From the NCBI RefSeq assembly GCF_010548375.1, contig NZ_JAAGLY010000023.1, positions 62,001 through 126,000 of the forward strand: a stretch of 64,000 nucleotides of DNA, written 5' to 3'. This DNA is from Streptomyces sp. SID13726 (GTDB lineage: Bacteria; Actinomycetota; Actinomycetes; Streptomycetales; Streptomycetaceae). The notes below the pieces were generated by a model. That model had not been told where the DNA came from. It did no database searches and saw only the letters and a list, made by a program, of their open reading frames with translations. The translations under genes and the position numbers were made by a program. Positions 1 through 8,818 of this stretch are shown in pieces; positions within the stretch are counted from its first letter, which is position 1, and each line of letters opens with the position of its first letter.

Positions 1-63
1 CTGGGTGAGAACCTCCGCCCAGCCCCCCTCCCACACACACCCACACCCACCGCCCACCTCAAC

Positions 64-705
64 TCACCGCAACGCCTCCGCCACCTCCCGTGCCGCGTCC
101 ACCACCCGGGGGCCCACCCGTTCCGGGACCGCGTCGGCCAGCATTACTACTCCCACGCTGCCCTCGACGCCGGTGACGCCTAGCAGGGGAGCGGCTGCTC
201 CGCTCGCGCCTGCCTCCAGTTCGCCGTGTGTCAGCAGGTATCCCGGCTCTTCGAATCCCTGTTGGCGGGCGGCGAGGATCGCTCGGCCTGCGGCTCCGCG
301 GTCCAGGGGGTGGCGGAAGCCCGCTCGGTAGGCCACGTGGTAGTCGGTCCAGGTGGGCTCCACGACGGCCACGGCCAGGGCGTCCGAGCCGTCGACCAGG
401 GTGAGGTGGGCCGTGGCGCCGATGTCCTCGGCCAGCGAGCGGAGTGCGGGCAGTGCGGCCTCGCGTACCAGGGGGTGGACCTGTCGTCCGAGGCGCAGCA
501 CCCCCAGTCCCACCCGGGCACGGCCGCCCAGATCACGGCGTACGAGTGCGTGCTGTTCCAGCGTGGCCAGCAACCGGTACACCACGGTGCGGTTCACGCC
601 CAGTTTGTTGGATAGCTCGGTGACGGTGAGCCCGTGGTCCGTATCGGCCAGGAGCTTGAGGACACGCAGTCCTCGGTCAAGCGTCTGAGAGGTCTCCGCG
701 GTCAC
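64..705 (-). CDS. IclR-family transcriptional regulator
   Basis: A predicted 213-residue DNA-binding regulator. The N-terminal 65 residues form a winged helix-turn-helix of the IclR type (LTVTELSNKLGVNRTVVYRL), followed by the IclR effector-binding fold. The protein is somewhat shorter than the usual ~250 residues. The longest reading frame starts at a TTG at 738, but the GTG at 705 is chosen because GGAGGA sits about 9 bases upstream of it. The gene stands alone, downstream of a 478-bp gap, so its targets cannot be read from the neighbours. Family assignment is firm; the ligand is unknown. Confidence 0.85.
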   Translation of the reverse strand: MTAETSQTLDRGLRVLKLLADTDHGLTVTELSNKLGVNRTVVYRLLATLEQHALVRRDLGGRARVGLGVLRLGRQVHPLVREAALPALRSLAEDIGATAHLTLVDGSDALAVAVVEPTWTDYHVAYRAGFRHPLDRGAAGRAILAARQQGFEEPGYLLTHGELEAGASGAAAPLLGVTGVEGSVGVVMLADAVPERVGPRVVDAAREVAEALR

Positions 706-1183
706 GACGCCCACTCCTCCAAGTGGTGAGGTCGGCAACCTCCGAGCGGCGGTGCGTCACCGAGTCCCGTCAGTGACGCGCTTCAGAGGCCGCCGATCGG
801 CCGGCGGCCCGGCCTGTACCGGACCGCGTCGCTTCACGGCTGCGCTCCGCGGCGGCGCTGCCACGGGGCGTGTGCGTAGCGGGACAGTAGCGAAGGCGGT
901 TCGCTGAGCGGAAGGCTCCGTCCAGAATCCGGGCAGTGACCAGGACGTACTACCTCTGTTTGTCCTGATTCGTACGGCGTGTGGCACAGGGCGTGCACAG
1001 CGCGCGCACCCAGCGCACACGCACCCGGCCGCCCAGGCGCCCATACCTGCCAAGCTCAGACGCGCCCAGCCGCCCATACCTGCCTAGCTCAGACGCGCCC
1101 AGCCCGTATGCCCCTGGCTCGTACGCCGAGACACCCGACCCGCCTGGCACACCCGACCCGCCCCCGCCCACCGCACGCACCCG
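706..1183. other. intergenic region with 33-bp tandem repeat and inverted repeat
   Basis: This 478-bp gap separates the helicase stop from the IclR start, both on the minus strand. It holds two copies of a 33-bp direct repeat at 1039-1071 and 1072-1104 that differ at one base. An inverted repeat with 8-bp arms (GGCCGCCG/CGGCGGCC, 788-809) lies about 85 bp upstream of the IclR start and could be an operator. Short open frames cross the repeat on both strands but lack ribosome binding sites. I see no convincing gene. Confidence 0.6.
1039..1104. repeat. 33-bp tandem duplication (two copies)
   Basis: Two adjacent 33-bp units, 1039-1071 and 1072-1104, are identical except for one A/T difference near position 14. 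A diverged partial third copy may follow up to about 1127. The unit length is a multiple of three, but the region does not look coding. Confidence 0.8.
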
Positions 1184-3040
1184 TCACTTCATCCGAGTAG
1201 CCCACTCCTGGACCTTCGCGATCCGCTGCCGCAGCTGCCCCGCCGTCGCCTCGGCGCTCGGCGGCCCCCCGCAGACCCGCCGCAGCTCGGTGTGGATCAC
1301 CCCGTGCGGCTTGCCGCTCTGGTGGACGTACGCGCTCACCATCGTGTTGAGCTGCTTGCGCAGTTCCATCATCTCCTTGTGGGAGACGACGGGCCGGCGC
1401 TCGGCGGGCAGTTCCAGGAGGTCCGCCTCGGAGTCCGGCTTCTTGCGGCTGTGCGCGATCTGCCGGGCCTGACGCTTCTGGAGGAGCAGCTGGACCTGGT
1501 CCGGTTCGAGGAGGCCCGGGATACCGAGGTAGTCCTGCTCCTCCTCGCTCCCCGGGTGCGCCTGCATGCCGAACTCGGCACCGTCGTACAGGACCCGGTC
1601 GAAGACCGCCTCGGACTCCAGCGCCTCGAAGGAGAACTGCTCCTGCTCGCCGGTGTCCTCGTCCTCCTCCCTGTTCGCCTCCTCCATCTCCTTCTCGGAC
1701 TCGGCGTACGGGTCCTCCTCGCCCTCCTTCTTCGGCTTGTCGAGGGCGTGGTCCCGTTCCACCTCCATCTCGTTGGCGAAGGTGAGGAGGTCGGGGACGG
1801 TGGGGAGGAACACGGACGCGGTCTCGCCGCGCCGCCGGGACCGTACGAAACGGCCCACGGCCTGGGCGAAGAAGAGGGGCGTGGAGATGGTGGTCGCGTA
1901 CACGCCGACCGCGAGCCGGGGGACGTCGACGCCCTCCGACACCATCCGCACCGCGACCATCCACCGGTCGTTGCCCGCGCTGAAGTCGTCGATCCGCTTG
2001 GACGCGGCGGCCTCGTCGGACAGGACCAGGGTCGCCTTGGCGCCCGTGATCTCGCGGATCAGCTTGGCGTAGGCGCGCGCGGAGTCCTGGTCGGAGGCGA
2101 TGACGAGGGCACCGGCGTCCGGGATCGCCTTGCGGACCTCGGTCAGCCGCTGGTCGGCGGCGCGCAGCACGCTCGGCATCCACTCGCCGCGCGGGTCCAG
2201 CGCCGTACGCCACGCCTGGCTGATCGCGTCCTTGGTCATCGGCTCGCCGAGCCGGGCGGCGATCTCGTCCCCGGCCTTGGTCCGCCACCGCATCTGCCCG
2301 CTGTACGACAGGAAGATGACGGGCCGGACGACGTGGTCGGCGAGCGCGTTGCCGTAGCCGTAGGTGTAGTCGGCGGCCGAGCGGCGGATGCCGTCGTTGC
2401 CCTCCTCGTACGTCACGAACGGGATGGGGTTGGTGTCGGACCGGAAGGGCGTACCGGTGAGCGCGAGCCTGCGCGTGGCGGGCTCGAACGCCTCCAGACA
2501 CGCCTCGCCCCACGACTTCGAGTCACCGGCGTGGTGGATCTCGTCGAGGATCACCAGGGTCTTGCGCTGCTCGACGCGGTTGCGGTGCAGCATGGGCCGT
2601 ACGCCGACCCCCGCGTAGGTGACCGCGACGCCCTGGTAGTCCTTGCCGAGCGGCCCCGCGCTGTACTCCGGGTCCAGCTTGATCCCTATCCGCGCCGCCG
2701 CCTCGGCCCACTGCTTCTTCAGATGCTCGGTCGGCGCGACGACTGTCACCTGCTGCACGACATGGTGGTGCAGCAGCCAGGAGGCGAGGGTGAGGGCGAA
2801 GGTCGTCTTCCCCGCGCCGGGTGTCGCGACGGCCAGGAAGTCTCGCGGCTGCTCCTGGACGTACTTCTCCATCGCCCCTTCCTGCCAGGCACGCAGCTTG
2901 TTGGCGGTGCCCCAGGGGGCGCGGCCGGGGAAGGCGGGAGAAAGGTGATGGCTGGAGGCGGCGGTGGTAGTCACGGTCTCCGTAAGGGGGTCGAGCGGCT
3001 CGGCGGTGGTGTCTTCGGCTGTGTATGACGACCGGGTCAC
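1184..3040 (-). CDS. SF2 DEAD/DEAH-box helicase (restriction-type helicase fold)
   Basis: A 618-residue superfamily 2 helicase. Walker A (ATPGAGKT, residues 72-79) and the DEIH motif II (166-169) lie in the first RecA-like domain. The motif III-like ALTGTPFR segment and a C-terminal helicase domain containing a QAVGRFVR motif VI follow. An acidic insert rich in Glu and Lys (about residues 430-470) precedes a basic tail. It resembles the type III restriction/UvrB-like helicases rather than RecQ or RNA helicases. The GTG at 3040 has no clear Shine-Dalgarno and may be leaderless. It sits alone between an MFS exporter and an IclR regulator. A role in DNA or RNA remodelling is inferred from the fold only. 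Confidence 0.85.
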   Translation of the reverse strand: MTRSSYTAEDTTAEPLDPLTETVTTTAASSHHLSPAFPGRAPWGTANKLRAWQEGAMEKYVQEQPRDFLAVATPGAGKTTFALTLASWLLHHHVVQQVTVVAPTEHLKKQWAEAAARIGIKLDPEYSAGPLGKDYQGVAVTYAGVGVRPMLHRNRVEQRKTLVILDEIHHAGDSKSWGEACLEAFEPATRRLALTGTPFRSDTNPIPFVTYEEGNDGIRRSAADYTYGYGNALADHVVRPVIFLSYSGQMRWRTKAGDEIAARLGEPMTKDAISQAWRTALDPRGEWMPSVLRAADQRLTEVRKAIPDAGALVIASDQDSARAYAKLIREITGAKATLVLSDEAAASKRIDDFSAGNDRWMVAVRMVSEGVDVPRLAVGVYATTISTPLFFAQAVGRFVRSRRRGETASVFLPTVPDLLTFANEMEVERDHALDKPKKEGEEDPYAESEKEMEEANREEDEDTGEQEQFSFEALESEAVFDRVLYDGAEFGMQAHPGSEEEQDYLGIPGLLEPDQVQLLLQKRQARQIAHSRKKPDSEADLLELPAERRPVVSHKEMMELRKQLNTMVSAYVHQSGKPHGVIHTELRRVCGGPPSAEATAGQLRQRIAKVQEWATRMK

Positions 3041-3105
3041 CTTACCGGCGGCCCGCCGATGTCAACGCGCGGACGGGGCCGGGTCGCCCACGGGTGGGAC
3101 CGAGG

Positions 3106-3324
3106 TCACAGCCGTCGCAGCCGCCCCGCGATCCGTCGTACGTCCGTCTGCGCCCCGGCCGCCACATCGATGACCAGCGCGTACGCCGTGTCCTGGTCGA
3201 CACCGGCGAGAGGCCAGGGCCGGCATCGCCGTATGCCGAACGGCTCGCGCAGCGCACCGGAGACGCCCGACTCCCCCCACGGCCACCCCCCACGGCCACC
3301 CCCCACTGCCCACCCCCCCACCAC
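3106..3324 (-). CDS. possible small protein of unknown function
   Basis: A 72-residue reading frame fills the 284-bp gap between the MFS gene and the helicase. Its C-terminal half reads as ordinary Streptomyces coding DNA with high third-position GC and an amphipathic end (TDVRRIAGRLRRL). The N-terminal part is a low-complexity Gly/Trp stretch and may not be translated, so the true start may lie further in. There is no recognisable domain and no strong ribosome binding site. It could equally be non-coding. Conservation in other genomes would decide. Confidence 0.35.
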   Translation of the reverse strand: MVGGWAVGGGRGGWPWGESGVSGALREPFGIRRCRPWPLAGVDQDTAYALVIDVAAGAQTDVRRIAGRLRRL

Positions 3325-4773
3325 TCACCGCACCCGCAACCGAGTAGTCACCCAAGCCCCCGCCAGAGCCACCCCGGCCATCGGCAGGAACACGACCGCG
3401 AAGGCCGCCGGATGCTGTGCACCGGACGCCTGGGTGGCCGTATGGCTCACCGCGCCCCCGCCCAGCGCCGCGAAGGCCGCTCCGCCCGCCGCCAGGAGGA
3501 CGGCGTTCGAGAGGCCGTCGGAGATCTGGAGGGCGGCGGAGTTGGTGCCGGCCTCCTCGGGGGCGGAGAGGTGGAGCAGCAGCACGCTGGTGGAGGAGAT
3601 CACCAGGCCCATGCCGAAGCACCCGAACCCCCAGGCGACGGCGACGGTCCAGACCGGCACGGAGTGGATCAGCACACTCGGCGCGGTGGCGATGGCGGCG
3701 GCGACCAGCACCATGCCGAGGGTCATCAGCCGTTCCCGGTAGGGCTCCACCCGCGCCCTGGCCTGCACCCACGACCCCAGCGCCCACGTGCCGCCGCCCG
3801 CCGCGAGCGAGAACCCGGCCAGCGTCGGCGACAGCCCCCGCTGGGTGACCAGCATCAACGGCACGAAGGACTCGGCGGCGACGAAGGACCCCGCGGCGAC
3901 CCCGCGCAGCAGCACGACGGACGGCAGTCCGCGTGCGGCCCGGTACGTCCCGCGCGGCAGCAGTCCGAGCACGGCGGGCACGAGGAGCGCGACGCCCGCG
4001 ACACCGGGGAGGAGGGAGAGGGGGCGCAGGTCCTGGGCGGCGTACTGGAGGAGGCCGGCGCCGAGGGAGATGCCGAGGGCGAGCCGGATGCGCCGCCGGT
4101 CGAAGGCGGCCGGCGTGTCGGTGCCGTCGACCGGCCCGGAGGCCCGCCGCCGTATCTGAGGCAGCGCGAGCGCCAGCGGGAAGACGACCAGCACCGGAAT
4201 CCCGACGAACACCCACCGCCACCCGAGATGCTCGGTCACCGCCCCGGCGGCGAGCGGCCCCACGATCGACGGCACGACCCACCCGGCCGCGAACGCCGCC
4301 ATGATCGCGGGCCGGAGCCGCTCGGGATAGGCCCGCCCGACGACGACGTACAGGGCGACGATGACCAGCCCGCCCCCGAACCCCTGCACGGCCCGCCCCA
4401 GGATGAACAGCCACATCGCCCCGGCGGTCCCGGACAGCAGCAGCCCGGCCCCGAACCCGGCGATCCCCGCGCTCAGCGCCCCGACCGGACCCCGCCGGTC
4501 CGACCACTGCCCGCTCAGCACCATCCCGAACAGACTGGTGGTGAAGTACCCGGAGAACGCGAAGCCGTAGAGCGCGATCCCGTCCAACTCCCGTGCCGCC
4601 ACCGGCATCGCGGTTCCGACCGCCGTCGCCTCGAAGGCGATGAGCACGACCACGGACACGATCCCGATGCTCAACGCCCGGTAGGAGCGCCCCAGCACTC
4701 CTTCCCCGGACCCCTCGGAAGGGCCCTCGCTCTCGTCGACGACACCGGCATCACCCGGCTTCAGCACGGTCAT
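3325..4773 (-). CDS. MFS transporter, drug:H+ antiporter type
   Basis: A 482-residue polytopic membrane protein of the major facilitator superfamily with about 12-14 hydrophobic segments. The loop after the second segment carries SGQWSDRRGPVG, an antiporter-like motif A, and RAVQGFGGG follows as in DHA exporters. The ATG at 4773 (MTVLKPGDAG) is preferred over the far-upstream start of the open frame, which would add an unrelated basic tail. It is divergent from the amino-acid permease across a 206-bp gap. It probably exports a toxic or secreted compound; the substrate cannot be deduced. Confidence 0.85.
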   Translation of the reverse strand: MTVLKPGDAGVVDESEGPSEGSGEGVLGRSYRALSIGIVSVVVLIAFEATAVGTAMPVAARELDGIALYGFAFSGYFTTSLFGMVLSGQWSDRRGPVGALSAGIAGFGAGLLLSGTAGAMWLFILGRAVQGFGGGLVIVALYVVVGRAYPERLRPAIMAAFAAGWVVPSIVGPLAAGAVTEHLGWRWVFVGIPVLVVFPLALALPQIRRRASGPVDGTDTPAAFDRRRIRLALGISLGAGLLQYAAQDLRPLSLLPGVAGVALLVPAVLGLLPRGTYRAARGLPSVVLLRGVAAGSFVAAESFVPLMLVTQRGLSPTLAGFSLAAGGGTWALGSWVQARARVEPYRERLMTLGMVLVAAAIATAPSVLIHSVPVWTVAVAWGFGCFGMGLVISSTSVLLLHLSAPEEAGTNSAALQISDGLSNAVLLAAGGAAFAALGGGAVSHTATQASGAQHPAAFAVVFLPMAGVALAGAWVTTRLRVR

Positions 4774-4979
4774 GCCCGCCACAGTAAGGGCCGCAGCCCG
4801 GTTTGACCCCTGTCGGGAGGACCGCATCCCCTGCGACCTTGGTCGTACGACCGCCACCGTGCGCTTTGGCCGTTCCGCCAAACCGGCCCGCCGCCCCCTG
4901 GCCGATCCCCTCACCCGCCCGCCCCCGCCGCTCCGCATCATCAGGGCCAACCACCGAAACCCCGGAGGGGAGCCGCAGC

Positions 4980-6425
4980 GTGGACACCGTCGGTACCCGA
5001 CGCCCCCGTGGGCAACAACCAGGCGTCACCCGCAAGTTGACCCGTCGGCAAGGCGTCCGCACGCTGGTCGACGAAGCCTCCGCCAGCCCGCTGAAGCGGA
5101 CCATGGGCGTCACACAGCTCACGCTGCTCAGCGTCGGCGCCACCCTCGGTACCGGGATCTTCGTCGTGCTCGGGGAGGCCGTTCCCGAGGCCGGGCCGGC
5201 GATCGTCGTGTCGTTCGTGCTGGCCGGGGTCACCGCCCTGTTCTCCGCGCTGTCGTACGCCGAACTCGCCGGGATGATCCCGGGATCGGGGTCGTCGTAC
5301 AGCTACGCGTACGCCACGCTCGGGGAGTTGGTGGCCTGGGTCTGCGGATGGTGTCTGATCCTCGAGTACGGCGTCTCGGTCGCCGCCGTCGCCGTCGGCT
5401 GGGGGCAGTACGTCAACGAACTGCTCGAACTGACCGTCGGCGTCACCCTTCCCGAGTCCCTCAGCGCACCGCCCGGCCTCGGCGGCACCCTCAACATCCC
5501 GGCCGCCCTCATCGTCGTCCTGGCGATGGTCGTGCTGCTGCGCGGCGCGAAGGAGAGCGCGGTCGCCAACGCCGTCATGGTCTCCGTGAAGATCGCCGCG
5601 CTCGTGCTGTTCTGCGCGGTCGCCTTCACTGCCTTCCACGCCGGGAACTTCCAGCCGCTGTTCCCGCTCGGCGCCGCGGGCATGAGCGCGGGCGCGGCCT
5701 CGCTGTTCTTCTCCTACATCGGGTTCGACGCCGCCTCGACCGCGGGGGAGGAGGCCCGTGATCCGCAGCGGGACCTGCCCCGGGCGATCGTGATCTCGCT
5801 GCTCCTGGTCACCGCGCTGTACGTGCTCGTCGCGGTCGCCGCGCTCGGCGCGATGCCGTGGCGGAGGTTCGAGGGGACGGAGGCCACGCTGAGCGAGGTG
5901 CTGGTGCAGAGCGTCGGCGGCGGCAGCCTGTGGCCGATCCTGCTGTCCGTGGGGGCGGTCGTCGCCACCACCAGCGTCGTGCTCACCGTGCAGTACGGCC
6001 AGATCCGCATCCTCTTCGCGATGGCCAGGGACGGCCTGGTCCCGCCGCTGTTCGCCAAGGTGCACCCGCGCACCGGAGTGCCGCGCGCCAACACCGTCAT
6101 CGTGTCCGGCTTCATCGCGGTCCTCGCCGCCCTCGTCCCGCTGGGCAGCCTCGCGGACGCCACCAGCATCGGCACCCTGTTCGCGTTCATGCTGGTCAAC
6201 CTGGCCGTGATCCTGCTGCGGCGGCGCGACCCGGACGCCCCCCGCTCCTTCCGCGTCCCCTTCTCCCCGTGGTTCCCGCTGCTCGGCGTCGGCTTCTGCG
6301 CCTACATGCTGTCCAGCCTCGGCGCCGACACCTGGATCGCGTTCGGTACCTGGATGGCGGTCGGGCTCGTCGTCTACGGCCTCTACGGCGTCCGGCACTC
6401 GAAGCTCAACCAGCGGCTGCCGTAG
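4980..6425 (+). CDS. APC-superfamily amino-acid permease
   Basis: A 481-residue amino acid/polyamine/organocation transporter resembling cationic amino-acid transporters (CAT family). The first membrane helix carries the conserved unwound motif GATLGTGIFVVLGE, and 12 hydrophobic segments follow (YEI-like FSYIGFDAASTAGEEARDP in the middle). GTG at 4980 is chosen because CGGAGGGGA lies about 10 bases upstream; an upstream TTG would add a non-homologous tail. It converges with and overlaps the PucR-type regulator by 20 bp. Amino-acid uptake is likely; the specific substrate is unknown. Confidence 0.85.
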   Translation: MDTVGTRRPRGQQPGVTRKLTRRQGVRTLVDEASASPLKRTMGVTQLTLLSVGATLGTGIFVVLGEAVPEAGPAIVVSFVLAGVTALFSALSYAELAGMIPGSGSSYSYAYATLGELVAWVCGWCLILEYGVSVAAVAVGWGQYVNELLELTVGVTLPESLSAPPGLGGTLNIPAALIVVLAMVVLLRGAKESAVANAVMVSVKIAALVLFCAVAFTAFHAGNFQPLFPLGAAGMSAGAASLFFSYIGFDAASTAGEEARDPQRDLPRAIVISLLLVTALYVLVAVAALGAMPWRRFEGTEATLSEVLVQSVGGGSLWPILLSVGAVVATTSVVLTVQYGQIRILFAMARDGLVPPLFAKVHPRTGVPRANTVIVSGFIAVLAALVPLGSLADATSIGTLFAFMLVNLAVILLRRRDPDAPRSFRVPFSPWFPLLGVGFCAYMLSSLGADTWIAFGTWMAVGLVVYGLYGVRHSKLNQRLP

Positions 6426-7953
6426 GCCCGATCCCCGCCAGCACCCTCAACTGGAGCCACAGCACCAGCCGTTCGTCGGGATCGTCCAGGTCGATCCCGG
6501 CGTGCCGCCGCACCTGCTTCAGCCGGTAGCGGCAGGTGTTCGGATGCACCGCGAGCCGCTTCGCCGCCTCCGCCATGTCGCACCCCGAGTCGAGCCAACT
6601 CACCAGCGTGCGCGCGTAGTCGGTGCCGTGCTCACCGTCGTACGCCAGCACCCGCCGCCAGCCGCCCGCGCTCAACTCCCGCCGCTCGCCCAGCACTTCG
6701 GCGAGGCGCAACAGCGTGACCCGCGGCCGGACCTCGTCGACCGTGGCCACGGGCAGCGCGGGGCCCAGCACCCGCAGCACCAGATCGGCGTCCGCCCGCG
6801 ACCCGGCGACCTCCCCGGGACCCGCGACCAGTTCGCCGAGGCCCGCCCGCACCGGCACCCGGAGCGCCTGCCCGGCCCGCGCCACGATGTCCTGCGCCAA
6901 CTGCCGGTGCCGGGCCCCCGATCCCGCCAGCAGCGCGTACACCACCCCGTCGACCAGCACACACGCGTGCCGCCCGTAACGCGCCTCGCACTGCAGCCGT
7001 ACGACGTCCAGCAGCCGCAGCCCCGTCTGTTCGGCGTCCGGGAGGCTCGCTGAGTCGAGGACGAAGGCGGCCACCCGCACCGGTCCCTCGACCCCCAGCC
7101 GGGCGGCGGCGGTCGCGGTGTCCGCCGTCCCGTCCAGCAGCCGCCGCAGCAGATCGCTGTTCTGGTGCCGGGCCAACTCCTGTGCCGCGCGCGCCCGCAG
7201 GAGCAGCAGCGCCGCCGTCGACGCCCCCTGGACGAGGGTCTGTTCGGCGTCCGCCGCGAGCGTGCCGTCGTCCACGACCCACACCGAGCCGAGGGTCTCG
7301 CCGCCGGCCCGGACGGCCACCGCGAGGCGTGCCAGGTCGCCGTCCCGCAGCGCGGGCAGCCGCAGCGGGCCGCCGGCCGCGAACAGGGCCCGGTACTGCT
7401 CGGAGTTGGCGGCGCTGACCGGTACCCGCAGGCCCAGGATGCCCTGCCGGCGGTCCTCGTCGACCGGCTGGCCGGGGACGGTCGAGTAGGCGAGGATGCG
7501 CTGGCGCGGGTCCTCCACCGCGGTGGCCCCGCCGGTCGCCGCGGCGATCGCGTCGGCGAGCGCGAAGAGGTCGCCGTGGCCGCCCGCCGACGGCACCGGG
7601 CGGGCGCCGATCGCCGAGGCCAGCAGCAGATGCGCCTGGTGCCAGGCGGTGTCCTCGGCGACGGACAGCAGCGCCACCCCGTACGCCTCCGCCTCGGCCA
7701 CCGGCCCGTCAGGACCGCGCACCACGACCCCGGTCATCCCCGCCTCCGCGACGGCCCCCACCAGCGGCCCGGCCGCCGCCGCCCGCACCCCCACCGCCAG
7801 CAGCAGCGCGCCCGGCACCCGGGGGAGCGGGGCGTGGGCGTCGTACAGCAGCGCCTCGGTGACCTGGGCGCCGAGCCCGGCGGGGGCGGTGTGCAGCCGT
7901 ACGGAGGTGCCGCCGACGACGTCGAGGAGGTCGCCGAGGGTGCAGGCGTCCAT
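6406..7953 (-). CDS. PucR-family transcriptional regulator
   Basis: A 515-residue regulator with an N-terminal PucR-like domain, a central GAF-like/diguanylate-cyclase-like region and a C-terminal HTH_30 domain (AEAAKRLAVHPNTCRYRLKQ). PucR proteins commonly control purine or amino-acid catabolism and sense small molecules. The ATG at 7953 has GAGGGGGG upstream. Its C-terminus overlaps the permease gene end to end, and its start is divergent from the GNAT/racemase pair by 103 bp. Either neighbour is a plausible target, with the divergent amino-acid gene pair the more obvious one. That link is inference. Confidence 0.85.
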   Translation of the reverse strand: MDACTLGDLLDVVGGTSVRLHTAPAGLGAQVTEALLYDAHAPLPRVPGALLLAVGVRAAAAGPLVGAVAEAGMTGVVVRGPDGPVAEAEAYGVALLSVAEDTAWHQAHLLLASAIGARPVPSAGGHGDLFALADAIAAATGGATAVEDPRQRILAYSTVPGQPVDEDRRQGILGLRVPVSAANSEQYRALFAAGGPLRLPALRDGDLARLAVAVRAGGETLGSVWVVDDGTLAADAEQTLVQGASTAALLLLRARAAQELARHQNSDLLRRLLDGTADTATAAARLGVEGPVRVAAFVLDSASLPDAEQTGLRLLDVVRLQCEARYGRHACVLVDGVVYALLAGSGARHRQLAQDIVARAGQALRVPVRAGLGELVAGPGEVAGSRADADLVLRVLGPALPVATVDEVRPRVTLLRLAEVLGERRELSAGGWRRVLAYDGEHGTDYARTLVSWLDSGCDMAEAAKRLAVHPNTCRYRLKQVRRHAGIDLDDPDERLVLWLQLRVLAGIGPTAAAG

Positions 7954-8056
7954 GGGTGCCCCCCCTCAGGAGTTTTGGCCGATCTCCAAAGGAACGTACG
8001 CAGGAGTTGTACGGCCGCACAACCCGGGGCGGCCGGCCGGCTCCGAGACTCGGCAC

Positions 8057-8818
8057 ATGACCGGAGTGAGCATCCGTACCGTCCACGACGTCGCCGGCCT
8101 GGACGCCGTCAGCGCGTACTTCAGCGAGGTGTGGCGGACCCCGCGCACGGCCCCGCCGTATCCGGCCGAGGTGCTGCACAGCCTGGTCCACGCGGGCGGC
8201 GCGGTGCACGCCGCCTATGAGGGGGAGCGGCTGGCCGGGGCCGCCGTCGCGGTGTTCGGGGCGCCCGCGGCCCAGGAGACGTACTCGCTGGTCGCCGCCG
8301 CGGACCGCGGGCTCGGCCAGGTGGTCAAGCAGGCCCAGCGGGCGTGGGCGCTCGGGCTCGGCGCCCGCACCATGCGCTGGACCTTCGACCCGCTGATCGG
8401 CCGCAACGCCCGCTTCAACCTGGCCAAACTGGGCGCGGCCGGCACCGAGTACCTCGTCGACTTCTACGGCCCCATGGCGGACGGCGTGAACGACGGCGAC
8501 GAGAGCGACCGGCTGACGGTGACCTGGGATCTCGCGGCGCCGGGACAGTCGTACGACCTCGGTGACCGGGAGGGCGCGCCCGCCACGCACCGCGCGCCCG
8601 ACGGGGAGCCGCTGGCCCGCCGTGACCTGGCCGGTCTGCGGGTCTGGTGCCGGGTCCCGGACGACGTCGTCAAGCTGCGGGCGGCCGATCCGGTGCTGGC
8701 GCTGCGCTGGCGGCGGGCGGTGCGCGAGGTGTTCACGGAGGCGTTCGGGCAGGGGTTCAGGGCGACCGGGATGTCCCGGGACGGCTGGTACACGCTCACG
8801 AGGGAGGCCGCGGTATGA
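8057..8818 (+). CDS. GNAT acyltransferase of the COG3375 type, probable N-succinyltransferase partner of the racemase
   Basis: A 253-residue GNAT-fold protein of the large COG3375-like class, with an acetyl/acyl-CoA-binding region around ERLAGAAVAVFG and the conserved segment RTMRWTFDPLIGRNARFN. Its stop codon overlaps the next start (ATGA, 8815-8818), so the two are translationally coupled. In Geobacillus a GNAT of this kind next to N-succinylamino acid racemase succinylates D-amino acids, and the racemase then supplies the L-form for hydrolysis. That function is transferred here by family and neighbourhood, not shown. Start ATG 8057 is the first good methionine after the divergent promoter region. 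Confidence 0.75.
   Translation: MTGVSIRTVHDVAGLDAVSAYFSEVWRTPRTAPPYPAEVLHSLVHAGGAVHAAYEGERLAGAAVAVFGAPAAQETYSLVAAADRGLGQVVKQAQRAWALGLGARTMRWTFDPLIGRNARFNLAKLGAAGTEYLVDFYGPMADGVNDGDESDRLTVTWDLAAPGQSYDLGDREGAPATHRAPDGEPLARRDLAGLRVWCRVPDDVVKLRAADPVLALRWRRAVREVFTEAFGQGFRATGMSRDGWYTLTREAAV

Noticed and set aside
950..1180. Minus-strand frame with two GASELGRYGRL units
   Set aside because: It reads through the 33-bp duplication but has no ribosome binding site and begins three bases after the helicase stop. The repeated peptide is explained by the DNA duplication.
981..1472. Plus-strand frame rich in Pro and Arg
   Set aside because: It is antisense to the helicase end and its composition reflects the GC-rich complement, not coding selection.
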